Shown: positions 11,766 to 24,926, counted from the stretch's first letter. The stretch is DNA of 64,000 nucleotides from Nipponacmea schrenckii (GCA_030562195.1 CM060202.1:30366317-30430316), one strand, 5' to 3'. Notes: generated by a model not told the origin, from the sequence alone. Translations and numbers: made by a program.

Positions 11766-13198
11766 ATCTTTTTCTCACTACCTATATCCCCACCTATTTT
11801 CCTAGATTAACCACTGAAGCTAGGCTAATCTAGGTTGAATTAGGTTTATAAAAAGTGGAGAGTTTTAAGTAAGGTTTATATCTGTAGGTTATCTGATTAA
11901 GTACAGTCAAGATAAGATGCTTTTAGAAGGAGTACAGTTCAACCTTACAAGATTTTTATCTTTCATATCTTCACCACATTCATGTCAAATTTTTAAATTC
12001 TCAAAATTTTAAAATCTTCACTTTTAATTAACTAGTGAGAAATTAATATATTTTATGTTTGTAAGATGTTGTTTTGGCGGTCACGGCATTGAAAGAAAAT
12101 TATTTCATCACAGTTTTATTTCCATACTAAATTATTACAAAGTTTTTTTCATTCCATATCTTTGGCAGATTTTTGTGTTCAAATTTCAAAATATTTAACA
12201 ACTTTAAATTAATGTTGTAAAAATACAAAATTTTCCATTTAAATGGTTTAGTATTTTAATGGTTTAAATATTTATATAAAAAAAAAGTCCTTCATTAAGA
12301 CCATTGCTAATAATCTATTTTAATTTCAGTCAAGTTACTTTTCATTTCAATGTTAACATTTTAAATGTTTTTTAATAAGTTTTACTTTTAATTTGTATGT
12401 ACTAGTGTATTTCCCTCTACAACAGTTCTTCATTGAGATCTCCAATAATTAAAATAACATTTCAGTCAACCTACTTTTCATTTCAAATTTTGGCTTCATT
12501 CATGTGAACATTAAAAAATATGTTTGGGTAGTAATTCTTTTTTGTCTTCAAATTATTATGTACTAGTATGATCCCTTCAAACAGTCCAGTATTTCTACAC
12601 TGTCCAGATTGACTACTGACTGTAAGGTTACTGGTTAGGTTATCTGAGACTGTAAGGTTATGTTATCTGTAAGTGTGGGGTTCGGTTATCTTTTAACCAT
12701 TATAAATCATCAGCTACTAGAGATATGGTCAATACAGCTTAATTTATAGACTGTTATTTATACACCTTATATTAACATTATCTTACCGGTATTTATCTTA
12801 CACAGTAGCCTCATGTCCTTCTAACATTCAACATCATTTAGGTTGAACAGTGACCATAACTCAATAAACGGATTACTGCGCGTGTTCATTGACCAACCTT
12901 CACCTTTTACCGCCAAATTTGATCATTATCAAAAGCCATTTTTGTTTTTATCCGAGTTACATAGCAGTCTATATTTACTTCTTTCATGAAGAGTTCCATT
13001 AGAACGCATCCGAGAGAAATCAAAGTTTAAATATTTTTATTCAGGGACCCTTTTGAAACGCTCATTATATTGTTGGTGTAAACAGGGTAAATTTGTAATT
13101 TTATTAGGGCCTGGTCCGGAATGAGAACGGAACACTTTATAGCGGCCTGGTGTAAACGGGGCTATAGTTATAATAGTTTGTAAATAAAAGGTACTTAC
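11766..13198. other. Non-coding MICU intron sequence downstream of exon 4
   Basis: AT-rich with long T-runs. No repeat longer than a short simple run was recognised and no further MICU exon was found here. Confidence 0.5.
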
Positions 13199-13246
13199 TT
13201 GTAAGAACACAGAGTAGAAACAGGTATTCAGTATACGAGATCAAAC
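13199..13246 (-). CDS. MICU2/MICU3-like uniporter regulator, coding exon 4 (48 bp)
   Basis: A 48-bp exon encoding GLISYTEYLFLLCVLT, between acceptor ATTTCAG (13253-13247) and donor GTAAGT (13198-13193). Phase is 1 on both sides, so it joins exon 3 exactly. The block is nearly identical to MICU3 (VISYTEYLFLLCIL) and MICU2 (LISYTEYLFLLTIL). It is the helix just before the first canonical EF-hand, so no calcium-binding loop falls inside this window. The open frame around it runs on into intron sequence (up to 13427) that belongs to a MITE-like element and is not coding. I found no further MICU exon between 1 and 13198, so the following intron is at least 13.2 kb and the gene leaves the window on the left. 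Confidence 0.93.
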
Positions 13247-13303
13247 CTGAAATTATAATATTATACTGTTTATATGAAACTGGAAGAAACCAACATATCA
13301 TAT

Positions 13304-13617
13304 TGAAAGTGACACTTTTCTTATGATGCATTAAGTTCTCAAGAATGGTCAATATGAGTATATATTCATCAGTGAACTTACCTGGTGTCATAAAGTAACA
13401 TAATCCCTTAAAATCTGGAAAACTCACACAATAAAGTAATTATTGAAAATCAATTCATCACGGGTTTTTTTTGATAATCAATTTCATTTTTATAGATAAT
13501 TATGAATTTATCAGATTATGTAAGGATTCTGTTATGATTCTGTTATATAATATATAATTATTTTTGGCCAAGTCTAGAATATTTAAATTTCATGTTCATT
13601 TTAAGACACAGTATTGC
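13304..13617. mobile_element. MITE-like foldback element, copy 1
   Basis: It starts GAAAGTGACAC and ends TTCATTTTAAGACACAGTAT, the two ends of a family seen complete at 18971-19303. Subterminal blocks (TCATCAGTGAACTTACCTGG) are shared with that copy in inverted order. The near-palindromic centre includes ATAATCAATTTCATTTTTAT. It lies only about 57 bp from MICU exon 4, inside intron 3. Confidence 0.65.
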
Positions 13618-13810
13618 AGGTATACCTGTTAAGATGACCAGGTAGATGTTTGTTAATGTAAATGTTTGTTTTAATTCTATCGCCACAATAAACTAGAGAT
13701 AAACAGATATAAAACGGAAGGATAGAGTAGGAGGTACTTCCTGTCATAACAAACAACTCCTACCAACTAACCCTAGAAATATCTTCATTAGGAGATGTTT
13801 TTTTTAGAAT

Positions 13811-14165
13811 ATGAATGTTGTAGAACAATTACCACAAAGCATACTTGGAAATTTTCAATTTAACCATCCAGACAGTGTTTCTGATAAATTAGACACTTTG
13901 GTATCCAAAATTTGTACCCTTGCTTGCCGAACTATTGAAAATGAATGTTGTAGAACAATAACCTCGATGCATACTTGGAAATTTTCAATTTAACCATCCA
14001 GACAGTGTTTCAGCTAAATTAGACACTTTGTTATCAAAAATTTGTACCCTTGCTTGCCTAACTATTGAAAATGAATGTTGTAGAACAATAACCATGATGC
14101 ATACTTGGATATTTTAAACTTAACCATCCAGACAGTGTGTTTCAGCTAAATTAGACACTTTGTAA
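13811..14165. repeat. 130-bp tandem repeat, about 2.7 copies
   Basis: Units begin ATGAATGTTGTAGAACAATA at 13811, 13941 and 14071 and carry CATACTTGGAAATTTTCAAT and CCATCCAGACAGTGTTTC. The short plus-strand frame at 13811-13993 is not supported as a gene. Confidence 0.93.
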
Positions 14166-14301
14166 TAACTGAACTGTTGCCTCAAACATCAGCTTAATGT
14201 CTAGATAATATTCATAAAAACTGAACTTACATAAAATCCAGAGTTTTAGAAACACAGTAATCTTATTGGATAACAAAACTGAACACTAAAATCATTTGAA
14301 T

Positions 14302-14833
14302 TTGACTGACCAATCAGATGACTAGAAGACTTATCGTTCTAAGTTGACTGACCAATCAGATGACTGGAACACTTATCGTTCTAAGTTGACTGACCAATCA
14401 GATGACTGGAACACTTATCGTTCTAAGTTGACTGACCAATCAGATGACTGGAACACTAATCGTTCTAAGTTGACTGACCAATCAGATGACTGGAACACTA
14501 ATCGTTCTAAGTTGACTGACCAATCAGAAGAATGGAAGACTAATCGTTCTAAGTTGACTGACCAATCAGATGACTGGAACACTTATCGTTCTAAGTTGAC
14601 TGACCAATCAGAAGAATGGAAGACTAATCGTTCTAAGTTGACTGACCAATCAGATGACTGGAACACTTATCGTTCTAAGTTGACTGACAATCAGATGACT
14701 GGAAACTTATTGTTCTAAGTTGATTGACCAATCAGATGACTGGAACACTTATTTCTAAGTTGACTGACCAATCAGATGACTGGAACACTAATCGTTCTAA
14801 GTTGACTGACCAATCAGATGACTGGAACACGTT
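14302..14833. repeat. 42-bp minisatellite, 13 copies, each with a CCAAT box
   Basis: The unit is TTGACTGACCAATCAGATGA followed by CTGGAACACTTATCGTTCTAAG-type sequence, with GAAGAATGGAAGACT variants. Twelve of 13 units keep CCAATCAG; the unit at 14680 has lost one C. The 14-codon period leaves a plus frame open (14344-14718), which I read as an artefact. Confidence 0.96.
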
Positions 14834-15785
14834 AATCAGGTTAAGTTAATTAATAAGATAGACTGATCTTTAATTATTTTACAAGCAGAATAAATATCAC
14901 AATTGACTGAAAAAATCCTTTTAAAAACAAATTGCTTCGATACATTATTTGGCCAACAAACAAATTTTCCATTTTCTTTAGTTAAAACAATTTGAATCTT
15001 CAATCAATTGGCTGAACAATAAAAAACTAAATTAATTTCAAATTATACTAAGTGTTTATAAAATAGAACATTAAATGATTAAAAAAATACTTTAAGTGTT
15101 TTTAAATAAAAAACTGCCCACCTACACAACTATTCGACCTTCATTTCTCATCATTATTCCAGAAAATATCGACTCAATCTTCTTAGAGACAAGAATGCTG
15201 CGTGTCACTCCTGTATAAAATAAGATCCCTATATAGAAATAAAATATTTTGCTGGTATCCATTCAAATGATGCAATGTTTTCATGACAATACATCATGGT
15301 CTTTTTCTGGAAAACTTAACCTTGAATGCTTTTAAAGTTTCTATCATCTCATTGGTCAATCAGGAATACTGAATTTTTAAATTTAGTTTTATAACCCAAT
15401 CAGAATACGTATTTCTTTAAATCAGAATTTAAGTTAAGCTTTTGAGAATAGGCCCCATGGGGTGTATTAAATCGCTGGCAAAAGTTGCATAAATTTCTGC
15501 AGGATTTGAACAAATGTTACTGGCAGGGTCAAACACTATTTGAGGTCCTAGGCCAGGGCTCTTCCCCAAAAATATTTGTTGTAAATGTAGAATTTTGCAG
15601 TGAGAAATACCATTCTTACGACAAAATGATATTATTTTATAAGGACTAGGCCCTGCTAATTTTTCTATATCTGGAAAAATAACTTTGTTAACAATATGGA
15701 CTCGATGGAATTAATGCAAAAGATTAATAAAAAATATCACCCTAAAAACTCATCAGCTAATAATTATAATAGTATTCGTACTCAA

Positions 15786-16335
15786 TGTTTACATAAATAC
15801 ATACATCTATATACAATGTACACATAAATACATACATCTATATACAATGTACACATAAATATATACATCTATATACAATGTACACATAAATATATACATC
15901 TATATACAATCAATTAAATAATATACATCTATATACAATGTACACATAAATATATACATCTATATACAATGTTACCAAATATATACATCTATATACAATG
16001 TACACATAAATATATACATCTATATACAATGTAACACATAAATAATACATCTATATACAATGTACACATAAATAAACATCTATATACAATTACAATAAAT
16101 AATACATCTATATACAATGTACACATAAATATATACATCTATATACAATGTACACATAAATATATACATCTATATACAATGTACACATAAATATATACAT
16201 CTATATACAATGTACCTAAATATATACATCTATATACAATTACACATAAATACATACATCTATATACAATGTACACATAAATATATACATCTATATACAA
16301 TCAATTAAATAATATACATTATGAATTACACATAA
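15786..16335. repeat. 31-bp AT-rich minisatellite, about 17 copies
   Basis: The unit is ACATACATCTATATACAATG followed by TACACATAAAT. Later copies show indels (for example near 15908 and 16080). Confidence 0.95.
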
Positions 16336-16779
16336 AGTTAATAACCTGATTCAAATTTGTAGCTTCATTTTGATTTAAGTCCCTGTACAAGATATATGCT
16401 CTAATTGTAGAGCCTTTTCTTAAGCAGATTGTGAAAAGTTGATAAACCAGTGGTGAAACTATGAGGTTTATATTTTACTATAGTAATATAGTAGTAGTAA
16501 TAACAGATAATCACATTATACAGACACAACTTTTACACTAGAGCCAACTCTCATTAATTAATTAACCATCTTCTACCAACTAATTACCCACCAAATAAAC
16601 TACACTTAAAGTCACTTTGTGCTCCCCAGAAAATATTGCCCCAGAATGAACATTGTATTCAAGGCCACAGAATTTCGTTGATGTCCTTTTCAGAAACAAT
16701 TTGTTTTGACATAAAGGGGATAATGATATATCTCAAAGACTTTTGTAACTGTCCTGGTTTGTTGTGAAAATTGTTTGGT

Positions 16780-17470
16780 AGATGTACAGTTAGTTGCTGC
16801 AGTTGTTGATTGCTTCAGTTGTTGGTTGTTAAAGTTGTTGGTTGCTGTTACAGTTGGTTCTTGTTACAGTTGATGGTTGATGTTACTATTGGTTTGTGGT
16901 TGCAGTTGATGGTGTTGATGGTGTTGTTGGTTGTTGTTACAGTTGTTGTTACAGTTCTTAGTTCTTGTTACAGTTAGTTCTTGTTACAGTTGATGGTTGA
17001 TGTTACTATTGGTTTGGTTGCAGTTGATGTGTTGATGGTTGTAACAGTTGTTGTTACAGTTCTTAGTTCTGTTACAGTGTTGATGGTTGATGTTACTATT
17101 GGTTTGGTTGAGTTGGTGTTGTTGGTTGTTACAGTTGTTGTTACAGTTCTTAGTTCTTGTTACAGTTAGTTCTTGTTACAGTTGATGGTTGATGTTACTA
17201 TTGGTTGGTGGTTGCAGTATGGGTTGATGGTGTTGATGGTTGTAACAGTTGTTGTTACAGTTCTTAGTTCTTGTTACAGTTCTTAGTTCTTGTTACAGTT
17301 GATGGTTGATGTTACTATTGGTTGGTGGTTGCAGTTGATGGTGTTGATGGTGTTGTTGGTTGTTACAGTTGTTGTTACAGTTCTTAGTTCTTGTTACAGT
17401 TCTTAGTTATTGTTACAGTTGATGGTTGATGTAACTATTGGTTGGTGGTTGCAGTTGATGGAGTTGATGG
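16780..17470. repeat. GT-rich array with a higher-order unit of about 120 bp
   Basis: Built from short GTTGTTACAGTT and GTTGATGGT words. The block GTTGATGGTTGATGTTACTA recurs at intervals of roughly 92-120 bp. The plus strand is almost free of C. Open frames here are artefacts. Confidence 0.85.
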
Positions 17471-17499
17471 TGTTGTTGGTTGTTACTGTTGGTTAGTTG

Positions 17500-17735
17500 G
17501 ATTGGTGTAACAGTTGGTTGGTTGTTACAATTGGTTGGTTGGCTGTTACAATTGGTTGGTGGTTGTTACAATTGGTTGGTTGGCTGTTACAATTGGTTGG
17601 TTGGCTGTTACATGTATTGCTGTTACAATTGGTTGGTTGGGTGTTACAATTGGTTGGTTGGCTGTTACAATTGGTTGGTTGGCTGTTACAATTGGTTGGT
17701 TGGTTGTTACAATTGGTAGGTGGTTGTTAAAGTAA
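17500..17735. repeat. 21-bp GGTTGG-rich minisatellite, about 10 copies
   Basis: The unit is GTTACAATTGGTTGGTTGGC plus T. All three plus-strand frames stay open because the unit has no stop in any frame, so three overlapping spurious frames arise (17480-17735). The GGTTGGTTGG core could form two-tetrad G-quadruplexes. Confidence 0.93.
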
Positions 17736-18080
17736 GTTTGAAAATCAATCTGATATTAACAAATCTGACTCAGACATCATAGGTGGGGATTTAATTGTTG
17801 GACACATAGAATGTTGATTCAATTTCTGAGTTTCGAAAATATTTGAACTACGTTAGACTGGTTGGTCAATCTATAAAAATCTGAACCACTGTGAGTTTAA
17901 GTGTAATGGTCAAGGTCAGGATTACATCATAAAAAAAGAAAACAAGAAACTGGAAGAGAAAGCTTGTCCGTCTGCCAAAACTACATAAACTTACATAGAA
18001 TCTCAGACACCTTGCTAGTACTTAAAGGTCTTGAAGTCTACCCATATAGGTTCAATTACCTCAGTATATTCAAATAGATT

Positions 18081-18425
18081 TAATGAAATGAATGGAGTTT
18101 TACTTCCTACTCTTATGCACCTAATGGGCTAATGAAGAAGGAGATATACGAAGAAATGAATGAAGGGAGTTTTACTTCCTACTCTTCTGCTTTGCAGATT
18201 GGAATGAGGGAAATTTTTTTCAAGACAGTCACTTTACCCTACTCTTTTATCTTCTTATATTCCAACAGCCGAGGAATTTTCAACGTGCACAGCCTGTATC
18301 ACAAGGTCAAGGTCCTCAGTTTATTCTCCCATCTGAACGACTATAGTGCTTTTTCATATCGGTCCCTCCGACCTACACCACTAACACGTGGGAACCAGGT
18401 TGAAAAGTCTGGACATGACAGACTA
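18081..18425 (-). mobile_element. Long SINE copy, minus orientation, with tail duplication
   Basis: Complemented SINE: a doubled tail block (GGAGTTTTACTTCCTACTC at 18094 and 18168), then body blocks CGAGGAATTTTCAACGTGCA, CAGCCTGTATCACAAGG and GTTTATTCTCCCATCTGAAC, and a head-side GGGAACCAGGTTGAAAAG block. The 98-codon plus-strand frame (18132-18428) lies wholly inside it. Confidence 0.8.
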
Positions 18426-18970
18426 TAAAGATAAAGTGAACCACGGTAGTAATGATACTGTGACTGTAATCATCTATTATCAAACCTGTAGTCATGTATA
18501 CACCTGGTACTAAAACTCACCCATGACACTTTATTCTAATGACCCTGATGTTTTAAAATAACTAGAAAACAAGTTCAACTAACGTCTCTACTAACCACCG
18601 CCCAGAAACATGGGCTGTCCTAACGTTTGATGTCGTCTTGTTTCAAACGGAATAATCCTTACTCATTATCATTAATAATGTTTCGCCCAAAAACTTACGC
18701 TTTTAATAATAACTTGTATATCACTTCACGTATGATTCACTTTCAGATAGATAAATGGAGTATCAAGAATTAAGGTTTGCATACAATCTAAATTAAGATC
18801 TGGGTTTTGTACAATATTTATCAGCAACATCATTCAAACAGAAATGAAGAGAAAATCTGAGTCATTCTTCGTCTCTAGATTGTACCAATGAAATCAAACC
18901 TCATGTGGAGATTTCAGAAGGGTGGCATAATAACTTACACTGTTTTTAATGTTCAATGGTTGAGGGATCT

Positions 18971-19303
18971 TTAAAGGTATAATAGGTCTTAGAATGAACA
19001 TAAATTTTGAAAATTTTAAACTTGCCAATAAGAGCTCTATTCATCAGTAAATATACCTGCTACCATAAATAACATAAAAAAATATCCAAAAAACTAAGTA
19101 ATTATCCATAAAGATGCATTTGATTATTGAAAATCGGTAATAAATTGATTAAGCAGTTTTTCAAAAATAACCTAGTTTTGTGAGTTTTCCTGGGATTCTG
19201 TTACTTTATAACACCAGGTAAGTTCACTGATGAATATATACTCATATTGACCATTCTTGAGAACTAAATTTTATGTTCATTCTAAGACGCAGTATCACTT
19301 TAA
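18971..19303. mobile_element. MITE-like foldback element, copy 2 (most complete)
   Basis: The left end reads TAGGTCTTAGAATGAACATA and the right end TATGTTCATTCTAAGACGCA then GTATCACTTTAA: imperfect terminal inverted repeats of about 25-35 bp. The interior has mirrored blocks (ATTATCCATAAAGATGCATT and its surroundings). About 330 bp, no coding capacity. Confidence 0.7.
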
Positions 19304-22300
19304 CTTATACAGTCTGCAATTCATGTGAGCTTGGTTTTATTGTCCGGTCTAACGAATATATTCTTCTTCCATGTCAGCTGGTATATCCAATGAAAATCTA
19401 CTTCAATATGTTTCAGATATAATATGCTCATCAGGCCAACTAGTTTTATTAAAACAATTCTTACAAATAACGGAACTATGTTACAAGCAGTGATATTGAA
19501 ACTGAGTGTAAATCCCTTAAGTCTAATGTAATCTATTTTAACCTCATCTCATACTGACAAATGTTTCAGACATAAAACCCTAAGCAGGACAACTCCTTAT
19601 TAAAATGACCAGCATTAAATTTCAAACTAAAATACAGCATATACATTGACATGTTCATCTTATGTTGCTGACAAATGTTTCTGATATAGTAACTTTATCA
19701 GGACAAGTTGTTTTTAAACCAAGTGACCTGTATTGAAATCTAAACTAGAAGTAGAGCCTACATTCTGATAAGCATTTCAGATATAAACCCAAAAAATGAA
19801 ACTCAACCCAAAAAATGTATTCATAAATTTTCAGTTTGACAAGTGTTTTAGATATATAACCCTCATCAGTACAACCAATTTTATCAATTCAAGGGACCTT
19901 CAACCTTTAAATTGAATCTGTCCATTGAAAACTATTCATATATTACAATAACATTGAGCTGTCCATCTGTTCAAATGTGACCAGTGGTCAAATATCAAAC
20001 AAAGCCTGACCTGGTGCATGTTAATAAGCAGTTGTATACAGGTATTGAATACAGGTATTAAAGACTAACAGTTGGTCTGTACACTGTAACAGAAGTACAT
20101 ATGTTAGGACAAGATTTAAATACTGGTTTATTAAATCTATCTCTGAGACTGTGTGGGTTTTTATACTCGGATTTTAAATCTGAGGTTTGAGTTTAAATAA
20201 TTTGATAATTTTTGTGGATCTGTGTAATTAAAAATTGGAATTAATTAGCTTCGATATTTATATACCAATATTGGATCAGTGGTCATCATTATAGTGGACA
20301 TCATTATAGTGGACATCAAAAAGTGTGAGATATTTAGAAGATCGATATTACAGAAGAAAAGTCCTCAATATTGTCATACAGGTAAGAAAAAAATTGTTTA
20401 AAAATTGCAGGTCAATATTAAAGAATAAACATATGTTTTACTAAAATAAAAGGTTGTTTGAAACATGATATATATGTATATATACCTTTAATAAAGAGCT
20501 GTGATTATTCTATTATATTCTCTTATGTTTGTGATAAGTTTACAATTGTATACTTACATAGTCACACAAAAACTATTAGCTAATACCTCAAGAGATGTTT
20601 AAAGCCAAGATGGTACCTAACAGTTGAGGTGTTGAGGTACCCAGGAACCCTTAAAGTTAGTTCTCAGTTTAGGAATTAAGAGCCAAATGGAGTTCGTTTT
20701 CCACTCTTTAATCCTTCAGTGTAGGTTTAAAACATTAAGGCAATGGTGTAATATACTGGACTGGTGGTTGTCCCAGTCTACTTTCACCTATTATTTCAAT
20801 TGTAACATGTCAGGTGTTAGATACACAGTGTTCTTTCTGTAGTTACCAACTGAATCTCTAATCTAGCACAGTAAATAAGGCTCACTTTTGAATTTATAAA
20901 CAAAGTTTGGATGTTTGCTGAAGACATATCATTTAGCCCCATTATAACCCCTCAGTCAGACCAAGCCAAACATCGGACCGTCGGTCATGACTGGTAAAAA
21001 GTTTCGCTGGGTCTGCCCTCAGTCACGCAAATTCTCTAATTTTTAGCCTATTACAATTGTTGTGTGTTTTTTGGACTCGTTGAACCTTAATCAATTGAAA
21101 AATAACCAAAAATGTAAAATTCAAGATTCAGAATTGTCTTAAAGTCATTAAAATTCAAATTAATTAATCAAGCTAAAATAAGAATATGCAATTTTTATTA
21201 GTTTCTATGGTAATTTAAATCACAGGGTCTTGTAAAAATGAAAAAAAAAAAACTTAAAATCTTAAACATTTGGAATACAGATAGTCAAATTCTTCAAATC
21301 AGCAGTCATAATGATTATTTCTTTTATTTCTAATATATAGGAGATTTTTTTCACATCATAAAGCCCGTAGCTTATCTTAAATTCATCATCTCTCTTTCAA
21401 ATCAGACGTCTGTTCAAAAAAAAAAATGGTGGGAAAATTAACCAAGTGATAAGTATGGTTATTGTTGAAAATCAACGAGTGTGATAAGCACCGTAACAAA
21501 AACACTTTCCACAAATTTCACGCTCCAATGAACGAATTAACAAACTTGACTTCATGTAAGTCTACGATAAGCTTCAATATGGTTTCTTTTATAATAATTT
21601 CTCAACATTGTTTGCCCATTGTGTGGAAATATTCCGAAAATTGACTTAATAAAAAAATCTGATGAATTGAACATCTGCTTTTTGTTAAAGGTATCTTTTT
21701 GATGATCTTTCCAGTTTTAACATGATCCCCAAATTACACTTTGCAATTAGATTCTTAGAATACACAGTTTCTATAGCATAAAGTGACAATGTCATAAAAC
21801 CAAATGTCGGCAAAAATCGGCAGCTATTGTACTCCTCCTGCCAGCTATTTTAACATAAAGTACACTAGTTTCTTGACGACGTCACTCCGATTTGCTGCCT
21901 ATTATTTTATTTACAACAATCAATTATAAAAATCAGTTACAACACTGAGTATCAATCCGAGTTCCAATCAGTGTCTACGATTCATATACTCCAAAAAATA
22001 TGGATAAGATCAAGATTATCAGGTCAACTTTACAAACAATTATTTGGTTGAGAGACTAAATAAAACTTCGGACACGATTTTATCCCATAATTAGACAACA
22101 GGTGTCTTAATCTGAGATAATCTCACTAAATGGATTAACAGATTAATGATCAAAGCCGATTTTTGGTTTCAAGTTTACCACAAAACAAAACTTAGATATT
22201 GGAGAGAACATGCTATTTGAAAATATTGGGTACAAGAACAGACATCTGAGAAATGAAATTTTGCAGAAGCAGTTCGTAATACTTTAACATTGTGTTGACA

Positions 22301-23569
22301 GAGTTTACAGCGGCATGGCCATACAAGATCGCGGCTAACCTAGTTACCAGAATCAGGACAGTAGGATAATTAGAAAAAAATTTTCTATACTGGAAAATAT
22401 CATGACCCTTAACATCATTCGACTGATTCAGTCTGAATTATAATTGAATGGACTACCAACTAGGTTTGGGTCTGTTAAGTCTATGACGCAAGATAAATGC
22501 GATAGTTTCGGATGAGGTAGGGTGAGAGAAACATGTTGCCTTCGATCAGTGTTGCTCTTAATTCTAACAAGAGAACTCCCGACAGATTCGGCATTATTAT
22601 GACCTTGACATCTAAACTTTAAGTAGGCCTATATCGTAAGATATAAGCGAGTTATTATATTAATTAAGATTTAAGTGATATCTCAGAGTGAATAATCTTC
22701 TCCTGATGATATCATTCATACACTAGAGACTTTTAACAACCAAATAATACAAGTCACTATCAGAGCTGATTCTGATGATAGAACAATTTGAATGAAAAGT
22801 AAAAATAGCTATAAAAAGTCTGCAAGTCTTTAAGTGTTATAAGAGTTTTTACCCTTTTTTCAAACTTATAACACTTGTTTTATTTGCAACTCTTATTTGC
22901 GATCAATATATTGCGAGGGCCACTTTTCAGACACAACTGGTGATTGCTATGGTGTGAGGGCCCCTTTAGAGTGATCTACCACAAAATATAAATAAAAAAT
23001 GTACCAGTAGTAGATGATTTATAACAAAAAATATTTAAATCAAAATGCCAATACCAAATAAGGTAAAGTAAAAAGATTTTTGAAATAAACAATTAACTGT
23101 AATCGAGAAAAAATTTGTCAAAATATTCACAGATATCTCAATTCAAATCTTTTTGGGTTATTATCTCAAATTCACATTTACAAGTTTGAGCGTAAAGTTG
23201 AAACAAAATCTTGAAATGAGTTGGAATACAATAAAACCACACAAAGCGTGTGAATGAGGCTGTAGAAATTGCACAATAAAAATAAACAAGATCATACAAA
23301 ACTCTATAGGAGAAAAGGCCAACTAACTTTTTCAAGGCAGTCAACCAAAACTACTGGTATATTAAACTTAGTTAATTATCATTGAAAACAAGTGACATCA
23401 GATAATAATTTTAAAATAGAGGATTAAGATATCAGGTTCCATGTCAGAAGGCTAGTGCATGTTAATTCATATTTCTTTGGGAATTTTCGGTGTGAACTTG
23501 TGAGAAATCCAGAAAAAAATTGTTTATTGCAATAATTAAATATGATATCACAAGCATCACCTTACACCG
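19304..23569. other. Non-coding MICU intron 3 sequence
   Basis: 4.3 kb of AT-rich, CpG-poor sequence. It holds a perfect 12-bp inverted repeat AAGTGTTATAAG / CTTATAACACTT at 22832-22876 and a short direct duplication CATCATTATAGTGGA at about 20284-20314. No exon was recognised. Confidence 0.5.
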
Positions 23570-23712
23570 GTTTATATTCCAGAGAGAGGTTCTGTGTTGT
23601 ACTTTTATCTGTTTATAGAAACACCAGATATCACCTTACTCTGGGTTATATTCTAGAGAGTGGTCCACTGTCATAGAAACACCGGACATCACCTAACTCT
23701 GGATTACTATGG
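23570..23712. repeat. Degenerate tandem duplication of about 70 bp
   Basis: Two to three diverged units with ATCACCTTACTCTGGGTTAT, TATTCTAGAGAGTGG and CATAGAAACACCGGACATC. Confidence 0.7.
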
Positions 23713-24926
23713 TAATCAACTCTAAAAGTTACAGTGTCTTGCATAGTAGGTTCCAGCTACACTTATTTTCTCCAATACTGGGGATGTATTTAGGTTTACC
23801 TGTATCTGTTTCCCCATGTTAGTTAATACAGTTGTATACAATATGATATGGAGCTGAAGGACTGTTAACAGCCCAGCAGGAGAAGATATCTCCATGTATA
23901 ACCTACCCTGGTGGTATATTGTATATTTATTAAATATGGACTCAAACAACTGATACTTCACTTGTTCACTATCCATAAATCATCTTTCTATTTCATTTCA
24001 ATAATTCTCAAATTTCTATATTCATCTTTGGTGGCTTTTAAAGGTTTAAAAAAATGAAAATTTCATCCATTGTTACTAATTTCAACTTTAAACCAATTGT
24101 ATTAAAAAAATTAATTATTTAAATATCAAACAACAGTTGATTTTATACTTTGGTTTTATGTGGGTTTTTTTCAAGAGTTTGAATTTCATCGTAAATTAAT
24201 CATATAGAGTCTTCTTACATGAGTATGGCATTCAGATTTATAAGTTATTCATAGTTACCTAAGAAACCAAAGTTACAGTAAAATTGCAGGATAAAATTGA
24301 AAAATGGAATGGTGTAAATTGATGATATTAGTGTCCATGATACATTCAAATATTAAAACAATTTCTTCAAGAATTTCTGAATCATGTGATATTTGATTAA
24401 CAGCTAGGTTCTGAGTAAATTCTATCAAGTACAATATCCAGGCTTGCAAAGGGGCCTAGAACATTACAATTTTCAACACACATCAGAGTGGTTGTCATTT
24501 TTGAACTTTTAATAACCATTTCAAACCTTATTTTTATAGTTTTTAATGTCATGTCAACTCGCTAGAAACTGCCGACGTGAACACTCACTTACACTTATAG
24601 AAATAAAAAGTTTAATTGTTTTAAATCTTTTGTCTGATTCTTTTACTATTTTTGGAGTTTTAACATAAAAACCGTTTCAAAAGTACAGATGGATGTCAGT
24701 TGTAGAAACAGCAGATGTCGAACACTCTGAAACACTGTATAACTATTTTATTTGCACCTCCGTCTCACACACAAAAACATTCGGATTAAAAATTGGAGGA
24801 ATTTTTAAACGCCTAAAAATACAACGGATAGGAAATAGTCAAAAGTGGGTAGTGGGTGTTGGCAACATGTGAGAAAACAATTCTACCTTCTTCATTGAAA
24901 ACTTCAGCATGGGTGATCTGACTTAC

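Noticed and set aside
14344..14718. Plus-strand frame with a 14-residue TDQSDDWNTYRSKL repeat as a repeat protein
   Set aside because: It coincides exactly with a 42-bp tandem array inside MICU intron 3. There is no unique coding flank, and one unit has a frame-breaking deletion.
17480..17735. Three overlapping plus-strand frames as hydrophobic proteins
   Set aside because: The GT-rich 21-bp unit lacks stops in every frame, so all three frames are open by composition alone.
18132..18428. 98-codon plus-strand frame as a gene
   Set aside because: It lies wholly inside a SINE copy in antisense orientation.
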